Shown piece after piece: positions 15,463 to 24,335 of a stretch of 41,570 nucleotides of DNA (position 1 is the first letter of the stretch; each line of letters begins with the position of its first letter). Position numbers and translations under genes: made by a program. This DNA is from DASPMP01 sp035248725 (GTDB lineage Bacteria > Gemmatimonadota > Gemmatimonadetes > Gemmatimonadales > Gemmatimonadaceae), in contig DATFHG010000057.1 of NCBI GenBank assembly GCA_035248725.1, positions 1 through 41,570 on the forward strand, in the 5' to 3' direction. The notes beneath the pieces are model-generated. The model did no database searches. It saw only the letters and a program-made list of their open reading frames with translations, and was not told where the DNA came from.

Positions 15463-16515
15463 CTAGCTACTGAGGACGGACCAGTACTTCTCCTCATCGT
15501 CCAGGATCCGTCCCGTGCCGCGCACCACGCACGTGAGGGGATCCTCGTCCACGTGAATCGGCAGGCCTGTCTCCTGGCTGAGTAGGAGATCCAGGCCGCG
15601 GATCAAAGCGCCTCCGCCGGTCATCACAATGCCACGGTCCACGATATCGCTCGCAAGTTCTGGCGGCGTGATCTCGAGCGCACGACGAACCGCATCCACG
15701 ATCTGCTGGATGGGCTCCTGGATCGCTTCACGGATCTCACTCGAATGCACGCGCACGGTTTTGGGAATGCCGGAGACAAGGTCGCGTCCCTTGACCTCCA
15801 TCTCCCGCTCCTCGCCAACCGGCGCAGCCGAGCCGATCTGAATCTTCACCTGCTCGGCTGTCGGCTCGCCGATCAACAGGTTGTAGTTCTTACGCAAGAA
15901 TTGAACGATGGCCGTGTCGAGCTCGTCACCGCCCGTGCGGATCGAGGTGTCGCTCACGATACCGCTGAGTGCGATGACGGCGATCTCGGTGGTGCCGCCC
16001 CCGATGTCGATCACCATGTTGCCGGTCGGCGTCTCCACGGGCAGGCCCACGCCGATGGCGGCGGCCATCGGTTCCGCGACCATGAACACTTCCTTCGCGC
16101 CCGCACCCAGCGCCGAGTCGCGCACCGCACGCTTCTCCACTTCCGTGATGCCGGACGGAACGCATACGATGACGCGCGGCTTCACTTTGAAGACGTGGTT
16201 GTCGATGATGAGCTTCAGGAAGTACCGGAGCATCTTCTCGGTGACATCGAAATCAGCGATGACGCCGTCCTTCATCGGGCGCACCGCGATGACGCCTTCG
16301 GGCGTCCGGCCCAGCATCCGCTTCGCCTCGAGCCCCACGCCCTTGATCTGCTTCGTCTCACGGTCGATCGCGACCACGGACGGCTCGTTCAGCACGATGC
16401 CCTCGCCTTTCACATAGACGAGTGTGTTCGCGGTGCCGAGATCGACACCGATCGCGTTCGCGGGAAACAGCGCCCCTTTCTTGAGAAAGGGAAAGCGCTG
16501 CTGCAGCCAGGCCAT
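15463..16515 (-). CDS. mreB: Rod shape-determining actin MreB
   Basis: Bacterial actin that organises the elongasome under the inner membrane; 350 residues from the start MAWLQQRFPFLKKG. The phosphate-1 loop is GVDLGTANTLVY, phosphate-2 is VIDIGGGTTEIAV, and the adenosine motif is IVMTGGGALIRG. Also present are PRVIVCVPSGITEVEKRAV and the EPMAAAIG segment. The upstream in-frame extension overlaps ald and lacks family similarity, so the ATG at 16515 is preferred. It lies 14 bases after ald and eight before mreC. Confidence 0.97.
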   Translation of the reverse strand: MAWLQQRFPFLKKGALFPANAIGVDLGTANTLVYVKGEGIVLNEPSVVAIDRETKQIKGVGLEAKRMLGRTPEGVIAVRPMKDGVIADFDVTEKMLRYFLKLIIDNHVFKVKPRVIVCVPSGITEVEKRAVRDSALGAGAKEVFMVAEPMAAAIGVGLPVETPTGNMVIDIGGGTTEIAVIALSGIVSDTSIRTGGDELDTAIVQFLRKNYNLLIGEPTAEQVKIQIGSAAPVGEEREMEVKGRDLVSGIPKTVRVHSSEIREAIQEPIQQIVDAVRRALEITPPELASDIVDRGIVMTGGGALIRGLDLLLSQETGLPIHVDEDPLTCVVRGTGRILDDEEKYWSVLSS

Positions 16516-16529
16516 CGGGGCGGGATTCG

Positions 16530-17645
16530 TCACTGGATGAATTGCGCCGGATCGTGCAATTCGAGACCGAAGGCGTCGGCGACGCCCGGATACGTCACCT
16601 TGCCGTCCACCATGTTCAGTCCCTTCCGAAGGGCCATGTTGTCCTTGAGGGCCTGCTTCCATCCCTTGTTGGCGAGCTGCATGGCGTATGGCAGCGTGGC
16701 GTTCGTCAGCGCCAGCGTCGATGTCCGCGGCACTCCGCCAGGCATGTTGGCCACGCCGTAATGGATCACGCCGTCGACAACATAGGTGGGATTCTCGTGC
16801 GTCGTCGCGTGGATGGTCTCCACGCAGCCGCCCTGATCGATGGCGACGTCCACGATCACCGAGCCGGCCTGCATCATCTTCAGATCGTCCTTGCGGATCA
16901 GCTTGGGCGCCTTGGCGCCTGTGATCAGGACGCCGCCGACAACGAGGTCAGCCGTACTGATCGCGTCGAGCACGTTGTGCCGGTTCGAGTGGATCAGCGA
17001 CACGTTCGCGGGCATCACGTCACTCAAATAGCGGAGACGTTCGAGCGAAATGTCGAGGATCACAACGCGCGCACCCATGCCCGCGGCCATCTTCGCCGCA
17101 TTGATCCCGACGATGCCGCCGCCGAGGATCACGACCTTCGCCGGTGCGACGCCGGGCACGCCACCCAGCAGCACGCCGCGTCCGCCGTAGATCTTCTCGA
17201 GATACTTCGCTCCTTCCTGCACGGCCATGCGTCCCGCCACCTCGGACATGGGCGTGAGCAACGGCAGCTCGCGGCTCGGCAGCTCCACCGTCTCGTAGGC
17301 GACGCAGGTGGCGCCGCTCTTCATGTGCGCGCGGGTGAGCTTCTCGTCCGCCGCGAAATGAAAGTAGGTGAAGATCAGCTGACCCTTGCGCATGTGCGGC
17401 CACTCGCGCTCGATCGGCTCCTTCACCTTCATGATCATCTCACTGTCCTTCCATACTGTCGCGGCGTCCGGGGCGATCTTCGCGCCCACCGCCGTGTAGG
17501 CATCGTCGCCGAAACCGCTTCCCAATCCGGCACCCGTCTCGACCAGCACCGAATGTCCCGCGCCGACGAGTGCCTCCGCGCCGGCCGGCACCAGCGCGAT
17601 GCGATTCTCGTTCGTCTTAATTTCCTTTGGTACGCCGATTTTCAT
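16530..17645 (-). CDS. ald: Alanine dehydrogenase
   Basis: NAD-dependent interconversion of L-alanine with pyruvate and ammonia. The 371 residues match the family. The opening is MKIGVPKEIKTNENRIAL, with Lys and His substrate residues in KVKEPIEREW and FTYFHFAADEKLT. The nucleotide fold is VVILGGGIVGINAAKMAAGMGA, and the C-terminal part has GGVPRTSTLALTNATLPY. It sits just upstream of mreB (14-base gap), 55 bases after the M16 peptidase gene. Co-transcription with the rod-shape genes is likely from spacing. A link to peptidoglycan alanine supply is only an inference. Confidence 0.96.
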   Translation of the reverse strand: MKIGVPKEIKTNENRIALVPAGAEALVGAGHSVLVETGAGLGSGFGDDAYTAVGAKIAPDAATVWKDSEMIMKVKEPIEREWPHMRKGQLIFTYFHFAADEKLTRAHMKSGATCVAYETVELPSRELPLLTPMSEVAGRMAVQEGAKYLEKIYGGRGVLLGGVPGVAPAKVVILGGGIVGINAAKMAAGMGARVVILDISLERLRYLSDVMPANVSLIHSNRHNVLDAISTADLVVGGVLITGAKAPKLIRKDDLKMMQAGSVIVDVAIDQGGCVETIHATTHENPTYVVDGVIHYGVANMPGGVPRTSTLALTNATLPYAMQLANKGWKQALKDNMALRKGLNMVDGKVTYPGVADAFGLELHDPAQFIQ

Positions 17646-17700
17646 GACGATAGAAGTAAGTGTCGGGCAGCCCGAAACATATGCTGCGCCGAAGTGCTTT

Positions 17701-18999
17701 TCACCCGCGCTTGCGAGCGCGTTTTCGCGGCGCCCGCTCTTCCGGTCCAAGGCTGACCACGGTCTGCCGCTGCGGCGCGAAGAATTCCCGGGCGACCTCG
17801 CGGACCGAGTCGGGCGCGATGCCTTCCACGAGCGCCAGCATCTCGTCGAGCGTCCGGTACGGCTCACCGTAGAGATCGACGGATGCGGCGCGATACATCC
17901 GCGCCGTCGGGCTCTCCAGTGAGAGCGTGATCTGCCCCTTCAACTGGCCCTTGCCCTGCGAGATCTCCTCGTCGGACAGGCCATGCTCGACCACGTGTGT
18001 GAGCTCTTCTTCGATGGCCCTGAGCGCCGCGTCCGCGGTCCTGGGTGCCGTGCCTACGTACACGCCGTGCACGCCGCATCCGGCATAGAACGTCTGGAAC
18101 GTGTACACGGCGTAGGCGAGCCCGAGCTCTTCGCGGACGCGCTGGAACAGACGTGAGCTCATTCCGCCGCCGAGCACGACGCTGAGCAACACCATCGCGT
18201 GCCGTCGCGGATCGCGATATCCGATGGTCGGCGATCCGATCACGATGTGTGTCTGGCTGCCGTCGCGCGCGATGTGCTTCCGCTCCGGCGCTGCCGCCGT
18301 CGCCGCGGGAACCGCCCGCACGTCCACGGCGCCGTTCGGCCGGCCCGTCCAGCCGGTCTCGTTCAGGATGTCGAGCAGCTCATCATGGTCCACGTTCCCG
18401 GCGGCGGCCACGATGAGGTTCGACGGTTGATACGCACCGCGGTGCAGCGCGCGCAGCTCTTTCACGCCGAGCGCCGACACCGTTTCGCGCGTGCCGAGGA
18501 TCGAGTAGCCGAGCGGGTGATTGCCCCACATCGCGGTATTCTGCAGCTCGAAGACGAGATCGTCCGGTGTGTCCTCCACCATTCCGATCTCCTCGAGGAT
18601 CACGTTCCGCTCGAGATCCAGGTCCGCCTGACGCAAGACGGGCTCGAAGACGAGATCGCCGAGGACGTCGGCGGCGATGCGGAGATGCTCGTCCAGCACG
18701 CGCGCCTGATACACGGTGTGCTCGCGCGATGTGTACGCGTCGAGCGAGCCCCCGAGCGACTCCAGCGACAGCGCGATCTCCTTCGCCGTACGTCGCTCGG
18801 TGCCCTTGAACACCATATGCTCGAGCAGATGCGACACGCCCATGCGATCGGGCGTTTCGTTCAGCGATGCGGCGCGCACCCAGGCGCCGATAGCGACCGA
18901 CCGTACTCCCGGCATGTGCTCCGAGAGTACGGTCAGTCCATTCGGCAGTACGGTGCGGCGGAGACCGGGCTCGGTCTCGAGCGCTGCCGCCTTATTCAC
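17701..18999 (-). CDS. M16 family zinc peptidase (mitochondrial processing peptidase-like)
   Basis: A 432-residue single-copy M16B peptidase. The inverted zinc motif is HLLEH (His57, Glu60, His61) with the distal Glu137 in NVILEEIGMVED, the expected 76 residues later. A non-catalytic second half follows (MSSRLFQRVREELGLAYAVY). The N-terminus GLRRTVLPNGLTVLSE is typical. The GTG at 18999 overlaps the end of pnp by eight bases and is the best start; the frame is open further upstream but only because it lies under pnp. The protein ends in a basic RKRARKRG. Adjacency to pnp is a widespread arrangement. The substrate is unknown. Confidence 0.92.
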   Translation of the reverse strand: MNKAAALETEPGLRRTVLPNGLTVLSEHMPGVRSVAIGAWVRAASLNETPDRMGVSHLLEHMVFKGTERRTAKEIALSLESLGGSLDAYTSREHTVYQARVLDEHLRIAADVLGDLVFEPVLRQADLDLERNVILEEIGMVEDTPDDLVFELQNTAMWGNHPLGYSILGTRETVSALGVKELRALHRGAYQPSNLIVAAAGNVDHDELLDILNETGWTGRPNGAVDVRAVPAATAAAPERKHIARDGSQTHIVIGSPTIGYRDPRRHAMVLLSVVLGGGMSSRLFQRVREELGLAYAVYTFQTFYAGCGVHGVYVGTAPRTADAALRAIEEELTHVVEHGLSDEEISQGKGQLKGQITLSLESPTARMYRAASVDLYGEPYRTLDEMLALVEGIAPDSVREVAREFFAPQRQTVVSLGPEERAPRKRARKRG

Positions 19000-21289
19000 G
19001 CTCGCGCGAGCGTTCTCCGCCTTGCCGCGCGTGACCGCCCCGGCCACGTCCACCGCGACCACCTCTGCCCCCACCGCGGCGGCCGCCACCATTGCCGCCG
19101 CCTTCGCCCTCGCCTTCACCCTGTGGCTCACCGGAGCCATTTTCGCCGCCAGAAGCGCCGGACGCGCCCTCAGGGCGACCGCCCGAGCTTTCTTCGGGAG
19201 TGCCTTCAGGCTTCGGGAGGAGTGCCTTGCGGGACAGACGCAGCCGCCCGCGCTCATCGCGCTCGATGAGCTTCACCTTCACGCGATCGCCCTTCTTGAC
19301 CACGTCCTCGGTCTTTTCCGTGCGACCGTGCTGCATCTCCGAGATATGGAGCAGTCCTTCCGTACCGGGCATGATCTCGATGAATGCGCCGAAGGGCGTC
19401 GTGCTCTTCACCGGCCCTTCGTAGATCTCGCCGACGATGGGCTCCGCGGTGATCGCCACGACCATCTGGCGCGCGCGCTCCATGGCATCGCCGCCGACGG
19501 CGGCGATGGTGACGACGCCGTTGTCGTCCACGGTGATCTCGGAACCCGTCTCCTCCTGGATTCCCCGGATGGTCTTGCCCTTCGGGCCGATGAGGTCGCC
19601 GATCTTTTCGGGGCTGATCTGCACCGTGATGATGCGCGGAGCGAACTTGGACAAGTCCTTGTTGGGCTGCGACATGGCCTTGTTCATCTCGCCCAGGATG
19701 TGAAGTCTGCCCTCGCGCGCCTGCGCCAGCGCTTCCTTCATGATCTTGAGATCGAGTCCCTGGATCTTGATGTCCATCTGGATGGACGTGATCCCGTTCT
19801 CGGTGCCCGCGACCTTGAAGTCCATGTCGCCGAGATGGTCCTCGGTGCCGAGGATGTCAGTGAGGATCGCGTACTTCTTCCCTTCCTTGATGAGTCCCAT
19901 CGCGACGCCGGCGATGGCTGCCCGCATCGGGACGCCCGCGTCGTAGAGCGCGAGCGACCCTCCACAGATGGATGCCATCGAAGAGGAGCCGTTCGATTCG
20001 AGCACGTCCGACACGATGCGAATCGTGTAGGGGAACTCCTCGAACGCCGGGAGCATTGCCTGAAGTGCACGCTCGGCCAGGTTGCCGTGGCCGATCTCGC
20101 GACGCGACGTCCCGCGCATCGGCCGCACTTCACCCGTCGAGAATGGCGGGAAGTTGTAGTGCAGCATGAACGACTTGGTCTGCTCCTGCGCCTCGTCGAT
20201 GCTGTCGAGACGCTGGACGTCGTTCGCGGTGCCCAGCGTCGCCACGACCAGCGCCTGCGTCTGACCGCGGGTGAAGAGCGCCGACCCGTGGGCGCGCGGG
20301 AGCACGCTGGTGTCGATGGAGATGGGACGAACCTCGGTGGGCTTGCGGCCGTCCACGCGATAGCCGCTGTCGAGCACCTGGGAGCGGAGCGTGTGGTATT
20401 CCACGTCGCCGAGCAGCTCCTTGATGTCGTTCGAGTTGTCCGGGAAGTCCGCGACCAGCTGCTCCGCGATCTCCTTCTTCGCGCGCTCCACCGACTCGAT
20501 GCGCTTGTGCTTGTCCTTCTGGTTGATCGCCTCGGTGATCTTGCCCTCGGCGAGCTTCTTCACGTTCTCCTCGAGCCCCTCGGGAATCTCGGCCTTGACC
20601 CACTCCATCTTCTTCGGCCGATCGATCTTCTTGAGCAGATCTTCCTGGGCGGTGATGAGCTCGCGGATGCCGCGTTGCGCGATGGTGAACGCCTCGACGA
20701 CGTCCTCCTCGCTCACCTCGAGCGCGCCGCCCTCGACCATCACGATCGAGTCGTTCGTGCCCGCGACCACGAGGTCCATGTCGCTGAACTCGAGCTGCTG
20801 AAACGTCGGGTTCAGGACCCAGTTGCCCTGGAGCCGGCCGATGCGCACACCGGCGAGCGGTCCGCTGAACGGGATCTTCGACGCGTTGATCGCGGCCGAT
20901 GCGGCGACGATAGCGAGGACGTCGGCGTCGTTCTCCTGGTCCGCGGAGATGACGTAGATGTACACCTGGACTTCGTTCTTGAAGCCCTCGGGGAACATCG
21001 GCCGGATGGTCCGGTCCACGATGCGCGCGGACAGGATTTCGCCGTCGCTCGGACGTCCCTCGCGCTTGATGAAGCCGCCCGGGATCTTGCCGGCGGCGTA
21101 GGTCTTCTCGCGGTATTCGACGAGAAGAGGAAAGAATGGGAGCGGACTCTGATTGTCGCTCACTGTGACGGCGGCGAGCACCATCGTGTCGCCGAACTGC
21201 ACCAGGGCGGATCCCGCCGCCTGTTTCGCCATGCGTCCGGTCTCGATCACGAGCTTCCGGCCGGCGAACGTCGTCTCAACGCGTTGCAT
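18992..21289 (-). CDS. pnp: Polyribonucleotide nucleotidyltransferase with Gly/Arg-rich tail
   Basis: Phosphorolytic 3'-5' exoribonuclease, 765 residues from MQRVETTFAG. Domain order is RNase PH 1, alpha linker, RNase PH 2 (with TRGQTQALVVATLG, RREIGHGNLAERAL and the DILGTEDHLGDMDFKVAGT active-site region), KH (GDLIGPKGKTIRGIQEETG) and S1 (VGEIYEGPVKSTTPFGAFIE). The last ~74 residues are an added Gly/Glu then Gly/Arg tail with repeated RGG. The start is supported by AGAGAG about four bases upstream; the earlier in-frame ATG at 21337 lies inside the leader hairpin. It follows rpsO, whose spacer carries two hairpins. Confidence 0.97.
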   Translation of the reverse strand: MQRVETTFAGRKLVIETGRMAKQAAGSALVQFGDTMVLAAVTVSDNQSPLPFFPLLVEYREKTYAAGKIPGGFIKREGRPSDGEILSARIVDRTIRPMFPEGFKNEVQVYIYVISADQENDADVLAIVAASAAINASKIPFSGPLAGVRIGRLQGNWVLNPTFQQLEFSDMDLVVAGTNDSIVMVEGGALEVSEEDVVEAFTIAQRGIRELITAQEDLLKKIDRPKKMEWVKAEIPEGLEENVKKLAEGKITEAINQKDKHKRIESVERAKKEIAEQLVADFPDNSNDIKELLGDVEYHTLRSQVLDSGYRVDGRKPTEVRPISIDTSVLPRAHGSALFTRGQTQALVVATLGTANDVQRLDSIDEAQEQTKSFMLHYNFPPFSTGEVRPMRGTSRREIGHGNLAERALQAMLPAFEEFPYTIRIVSDVLESNGSSSMASICGGSLALYDAGVPMRAAIAGVAMGLIKEGKKYAILTDILGTEDHLGDMDFKVAGTENGITSIQMDIKIQGLDLKIMKEALAQAREGRLHILGEMNKAMSQPNKDLSKFAPRIITVQISPEKIGDLIGPKGKTIRGIQEETGSEITVDDNGVVTIAAVGGDAMERARQMVVAITAEPIVGEIYEGPVKSTTPFGAFIEIMPGTEGLLHISEMQHGRTEKTEDVVKKGDRVKVKLIERDERGRLRLSRKALLPKPEGTPEESSGGRPEGASGASGGENGSGEPQGEGEGEGGGNGGGRRGGGRGGRGGRGRGGHARQGGERSRERE

Positions 21290-21315
21290 TAGACTCTCTT
21301 GTCTGATTGCTCTTT

Positions 21316-21360
21316 TCGCAGGAAGCCGGCAGTCCATTCTGCCGCGCTGCTTCCTCGCGA
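21316..21360 (-). promoter_or_regulatory. Stem-loop in the pnp leader (possible RNase III site)
   Basis: On the minus strand an 11-bp outer stem (TCGC-AGGAAGC with GCTTCCT-GCGA, one bulged G) encloses, after a four-base bulge, CGGCAG-AATGGA-CTGCCG. It ends 26 bases before the pnp ATG. E. coli pnp has a comparable long leader duplex cut by RNase III, through which PNPase represses itself. The analogy is structural; the sequence is not claimed to be homologous. Confidence 0.5.
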
Positions 21361-21367
21361 ATACAAA

Positions 21368-21399
21368 ACGCGCGGGCCGCAGTGTATGCGCCCGCGCGT
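21368..21399 (-). terminator. Hairpin after rpsO (terminator or attenuator)
   Basis: Minus-strand stem ACGCGCGGGC/GCCCGCGCGT, extended inside by GCA/TGC, followed by TTTTGTATT. It starts 12 bases after the rpsO stop. The T-run is short, so partial termination with read-through into pnp is plausible, as in the classic rpsO-pnp arrangement. Confidence 0.65.
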
Positions 21400-21411
21400 G
21401 TCTTTCATCGC

Positions 21412-21672
21412 CTAGTAGCGGAGCCCCAGCTCCTGCACGATCTGGCGATATGTGTCTACATCCGTCCGCCGCAGGTAGTTCAGCAGTCGACGACGCTTGC
21501 CGACCATCTTGAGAAGACCGCGACGACTGTGGTGATCCTTCTTATGCTCACGAAAGTGGTCCGTGAGATAGTTGATCCGTTCCGTGAGAACCGCGATCTG
21601 GACCTTGGCGGACCCCGTGTCGTTGTCGTGGGTCCGGTGTTTCTGAATCGTTGGCGCTTTGTCGAAAGCCAT
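21412..21672 (-). CDS. rpsO: 30S ribosomal protein S15
   Basis: 86-residue primary 16S rRNA-binding protein of the small-subunit platform. Recognised by HDNDTGSAKVQIAVLTERINYL, KKDHHSRRGLLKMVGKRRRLLNYLR and the ending QELGLRY. The start MAFDKAPT is the ATG at 21672; longer in-frame starts fall in the heptamer-repeat spacer and are not S15-like. It is followed by a hairpin and pnp, the conserved order in most bacteria. Confidence 0.97.
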   Translation of the reverse strand: MAFDKAPTIQKHRTHDNDTGSAKVQIAVLTERINYLTDHFREHKKDHHSRRGLLKMVGKRRRLLNYLRRTDVDTYRQIVQELGLRY

Positions 21673-21743
21673 TCGTCTGTGCTGAGCGGAATTGTCTGTA
21701 GCTCTTGAACTTAACTGGCGGGGTGGTGAGATGGTAGGGACAG

Positions 21744-21830
21744 AGGTCGTAGGTCGTAGGTCCGACCGACGCTCACCCATGCGACCCAAAGTCCCGCGAC
21801 CCACGACCCACGACCCACGACCTGCGACCT
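21744..21830. repeat. Heptamer-repeat palindrome between rseP and rpsO
   Basis: The left arm is AGGTCGT, AGGTCGT, AGGTC (21744-21762). The right arm is five consecutive 7-mers, GCGACCC, ACGACCC, ACGACCC, ACGACCT, GCGACCT (21796-21830). The arms are reverse complements of each other, so the spacer can fold into a hairpin with a register that can slip by seven bases. The rseP stop codon lies inside the last 7-mer. The 156-base rseP-rpsO spacer contains nothing else recognisable apart from a likely rpsO promoter region near 21690-21715. Confidence 0.8.
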
Positions 21831-23229
21831 ATCTGAACAGCCCCCGCGTATCATTGAACATCACGAGCACGAAGAGCAGCAGGATCACGAACAGGCCGCC
21901 CCGCAGGATGTACTCCCGGGTGCGCAGGCTGAACGGATGACCGCGCAGGGACTCCAGGACATTGATCAGGATCTGGCCACCATCCAGGATGGGGATCGGC
22001 AGCAGATTCAGGATCGCGACGTTGATGCTCAGCAGGGCTATCAGAGAGAAGAGACTCTCGAAGCCTGTCCGCGCCGCCTGCACGGACGCCCGGGTGATCG
22101 CGATGGGGCCGCCCAGCTGGTCCACCGACACCTTGCGGGTCATCAGGTCACGCACGGTCCCGATGATGGACGTGCCCATGAACCAGGCCGTGCGTGAGCC
22201 GATCCGAACCGCTTCACCGACCGACACCGGCTCGCGGCTGGTGACGTCGACGGGGATCGCGCCGATCTTCCCGACGGTGGCGTCCTCACCGCTCGCGGGG
22301 TCGATGGCCTTGGTCGGCTTCGGCGTGGCGGTGATGGTGCGCCGCTCGTGTCCGCGCACGACATCGAAGCGCGTGGACTGCCCTCCCCGCCTGGCCACGG
22401 CGAGCACCATCTCGCTCCACGTGTGCACCGGCGCGCCGTCGATCGCGACCACGCTGTCGCCGCCCTGGAACCCCGCGCGCGCCGCGACTTCCCCCGGGAT
22501 GACGTCCTCGATGACGGGTGGCATCGCGTAATCGATGGCGACCGCGACGTCTTCCGCAGACGGCGCACCGGGCTGGTTGATGGCGAGGTTCACCCGCGTG
22601 CGATTCGTCTCGATTTCCAGGCGACGGTCGGCCCGCGCGATCTGCTCCATGGCGTCCGACCACGAGCGCACGGCGTGTCCGTTGATCGCGCGCAGTGAGT
22701 CGCCGGGCTGGATGCCGCTGAGCAGCGGCTGGCCGTTCACCGGCCGCACAGAGCCGACTTCGCGCGTCGGGACGATGATCTTGCCGAAGTGCATGGACAG
22801 GCCGATCGCGACGACCAACCCCAGCACGAAGTTCATCGTCACGCCGGCGAGCAGGATGATCATGCGCGCCCAGAGCGGCTTCGACTCGAACCAGCGGTGC
22901 TCCGGCACCGGCTTCGGCCCGAACGGGATCATCGCGTTCGCGTCGTAGTCGGGATCGGTGGGGTTGCGCGCGGCGGTCGTCTCGCTGCCGCCCTCGAGGG
23001 CGGCCGCCGTCTCGTCATGGCGCGACGCCATGCGCACGTATCCACCCAATGGCAGCGCCGCGAGGATGTACTCGGTCTCGCCACGCCTCCGCTTCCACAA
23101 CGGCGGGCCGAAACCGATCGAGAAGCGTGGCGTGTAGACGCCCAGGGCTTTCGCCGCGAGAAAATGTCCGAGCTCGTGTACGAAGATCACGAGCCCGAAG
23201 ACGAGAATCGGCGCGAGTATCGCTAACAC
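21829..23229 (-). CDS. rseP: Site-2 membrane metalloprotease RseP
   Basis: Inner-membrane zinc protease that cleaves transmembrane anti-sigma factors and signal-peptide remnants. The 466 residues have HELGH (His18, Glu19, His22) in the first membrane segment, two PDZ-like domains (about 150-235 and 240-310) and the C-terminal NLLPIPILDGG motif with the third zinc ligand, followed by two membrane helices. The GTG start overlaps the dxr stop by seven bases (GTGTTAG). The order cdsA-dxr-rseP is conserved in many bacteria. Its stop falls in a heptamer repeat. Confidence 0.96.
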   Translation of the reverse strand: MLAILAPILVFGLVIFVHELGHFLAAKALGVYTPRFSIGFGPPLWKRRRGETEYILAALPLGGYVRMASRHDETAAALEGGSETTAARNPTDPDYDANAMIPFGPKPVPEHRWFESKPLWARMIILLAGVTMNFVLGLVVAIGLSMHFGKIIVPTREVGSVRPVNGQPLLSGIQPGDSLRAINGHAVRSWSDAMEQIARADRRLEIETNRTRVNLAINQPGAPSAEDVAVAIDYAMPPVIEDVIPGEVAARAGFQGGDSVVAIDGAPVHTWSEMVLAVARRGGQSTRFDVVRGHERRTITATPKPTKAIDPASGEDATVGKIGAIPVDVTSREPVSVGEAVRIGSRTAWFMGTSIIGTVRDLMTRKVSVDQLGGPIAITRASVQAARTGFESLFSLIALLSINVAILNLLPIPILDGGQILINVLESLRGHPFSLRTREYILRGGLFVILLLFVLVMFNDTRGLFR

Positions 23230-24335
23230 CCGAATCGCTCCTTGACGAACTCGCGCGCGGACGCGTCTGCCGTCTGCAGCGCCTCCCTGCTGTCGCCGGC
23301 GGACGCACCCACCGCGTCGAGCGCCGACGCGATCGCACGCGGGATATCACCGAATTGCATCTTGCCGGAGAGAAATATCTCGACCGCCTGCTCGTTGCTG
23401 GCGTTGAATACGGCAGGAGCCGCGCCCGCGGCTCTGCCCGCGTCGATGCCGAGCTGCAGGGCAGGAAAATCGTCGTGGCGCACGCGCTCGAAGGTGAGTG
23501 GCGAGAGCGCGACGGGGTCGAAGAGGCCCACGCCGGTGTCAGGCACGCGCCGCGGATGCGTGAGCGCGTACAGCACGGGGATTTCCATGCTCGGCGCTCC
23601 CATCTGTGCGAGGACGCTGCCGTCCACGAATTCGACGAAGCTGTGCACGACGCTCTGCGGATGCACCACGACGTCGATCTGGTCGAAGCCGAGGTCGAAG
23701 AGGTAATGCGCCTCGATGACCTCGAGCGCCTTGTTCGCGAGCGTCGCGCTGTCCACCGTGATCTTCCGGCCCATCCGCCACGTGGGATGCTTCAGTGCCT
23801 CTTCGGCGGTCGCGCTGTCGAGCTTCTCGCGCGGCCAATCCCGGAACGGCCCGCCGGACGCTGTGAGTACCACGCGACGCACGTCCTCCCGACGCCTTCC
23901 GGCGATGCATTGCAGGATGGCGCTGTGCTCACTGTCGACCGGCACGATCTCGCCGCCACCGCGCTCCATGGCTCGACGGACGAGGTGTCCGGCCATGACC
24001 AGCGTTTCCTTGTTGGCGAGTGCGACCCGCTTTCCCGCCTCGAGCGCGGCGAGAGTCGCGTCCAGTCCCGCGGCGCCGACGACGGCGTTCAGCACGATGT
24101 CCACATCGTCGCGCGTGGCCGCATGCACGAGGCAATCCCGTCCGCCGTTGCTCACCAGCTCCGCGAAGGGCGTGTGGAACGCCGCCGCCTGCTCCCGCAA
24201 CAAGTCCGAGTTCGAGAACGCCGTCAGCGCGGAGACGCGGAAGCGATCCGTATGTCGCGACAGCACTCGGAGCGCGGTCGTCCCGATGCTTCCCGTGGAT
24301 CCCAGGATCGCCACACCCTTCTGGCGCGTCGTCAT
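23223..24335 (-). CDS. dxr: 1-deoxy-D-xylulose 5-phosphate reductoisomerase
   Basis: Second enzyme of the MEP isoprenoid pathway, NADPH-dependent, 370 residues. The NADPH fold is AILGSTGSIGTTAL, with ANKETLVMAG and VDSEHSAI for metal and substrate binding, TASGGPFRDW, HPTWRMGRKITVDSATLANK and HPQSVVHSFVEF. The usual C-terminal helical domain is present. It starts in an ATGA overlap with cdsA and overlaps the start of rseP. Confidence 0.97.
   Translation of the reverse strand: MTTRQKGVAILGSTGSIGTTALRVLSRHTDRFRVSALTAFSNSDLLREQAAAFHTPFAELVSNGGRDCLVHAATRDDVDIVLNAVVGAAGLDATLAALEAGKRVALANKETLVMAGHLVRRAMERGGGEIVPVDSEHSAILQCIAGRRREDVRRVVLTASGGPFRDWPREKLDSATAEEALKHPTWRMGRKITVDSATLANKALEVIEAHYLFDLGFDQIDVVVHPQSVVHSFVEFVDGSVLAQMGAPSMEIPVLYALTHPRRVPDTGVGLFDPVALSPLTFERVRHDDFPALQLGIDAGRAAGAAPAVFNASNEQAVEIFLSGKMQFGDIPRAIASALDAVGASAGDSREALQTADASAREFVKERFGC

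Noticed and set aside
17646..17700. A terminator between the M16 gene and ald
   Set aside because: Only a tiny CGGGC-A-GCCCG palindrome without a T-run is present, so read-through into ald is more likely.
18716..21292. 858-codon plus-strand ORF opposite pnp and the M16 gene
   Set aside because: Antisense frame kept open by high GC. Its translation is rich in Arg, His, Leu and Asp without any domain, while the opposite strand encodes clear pnp and peptidase domains.
21744..21830. CRISPR-like array from the repeated GACCCAC units
   Set aside because: The units are 7 bases long with no spacers and form a palindrome; no cas gene is nearby.
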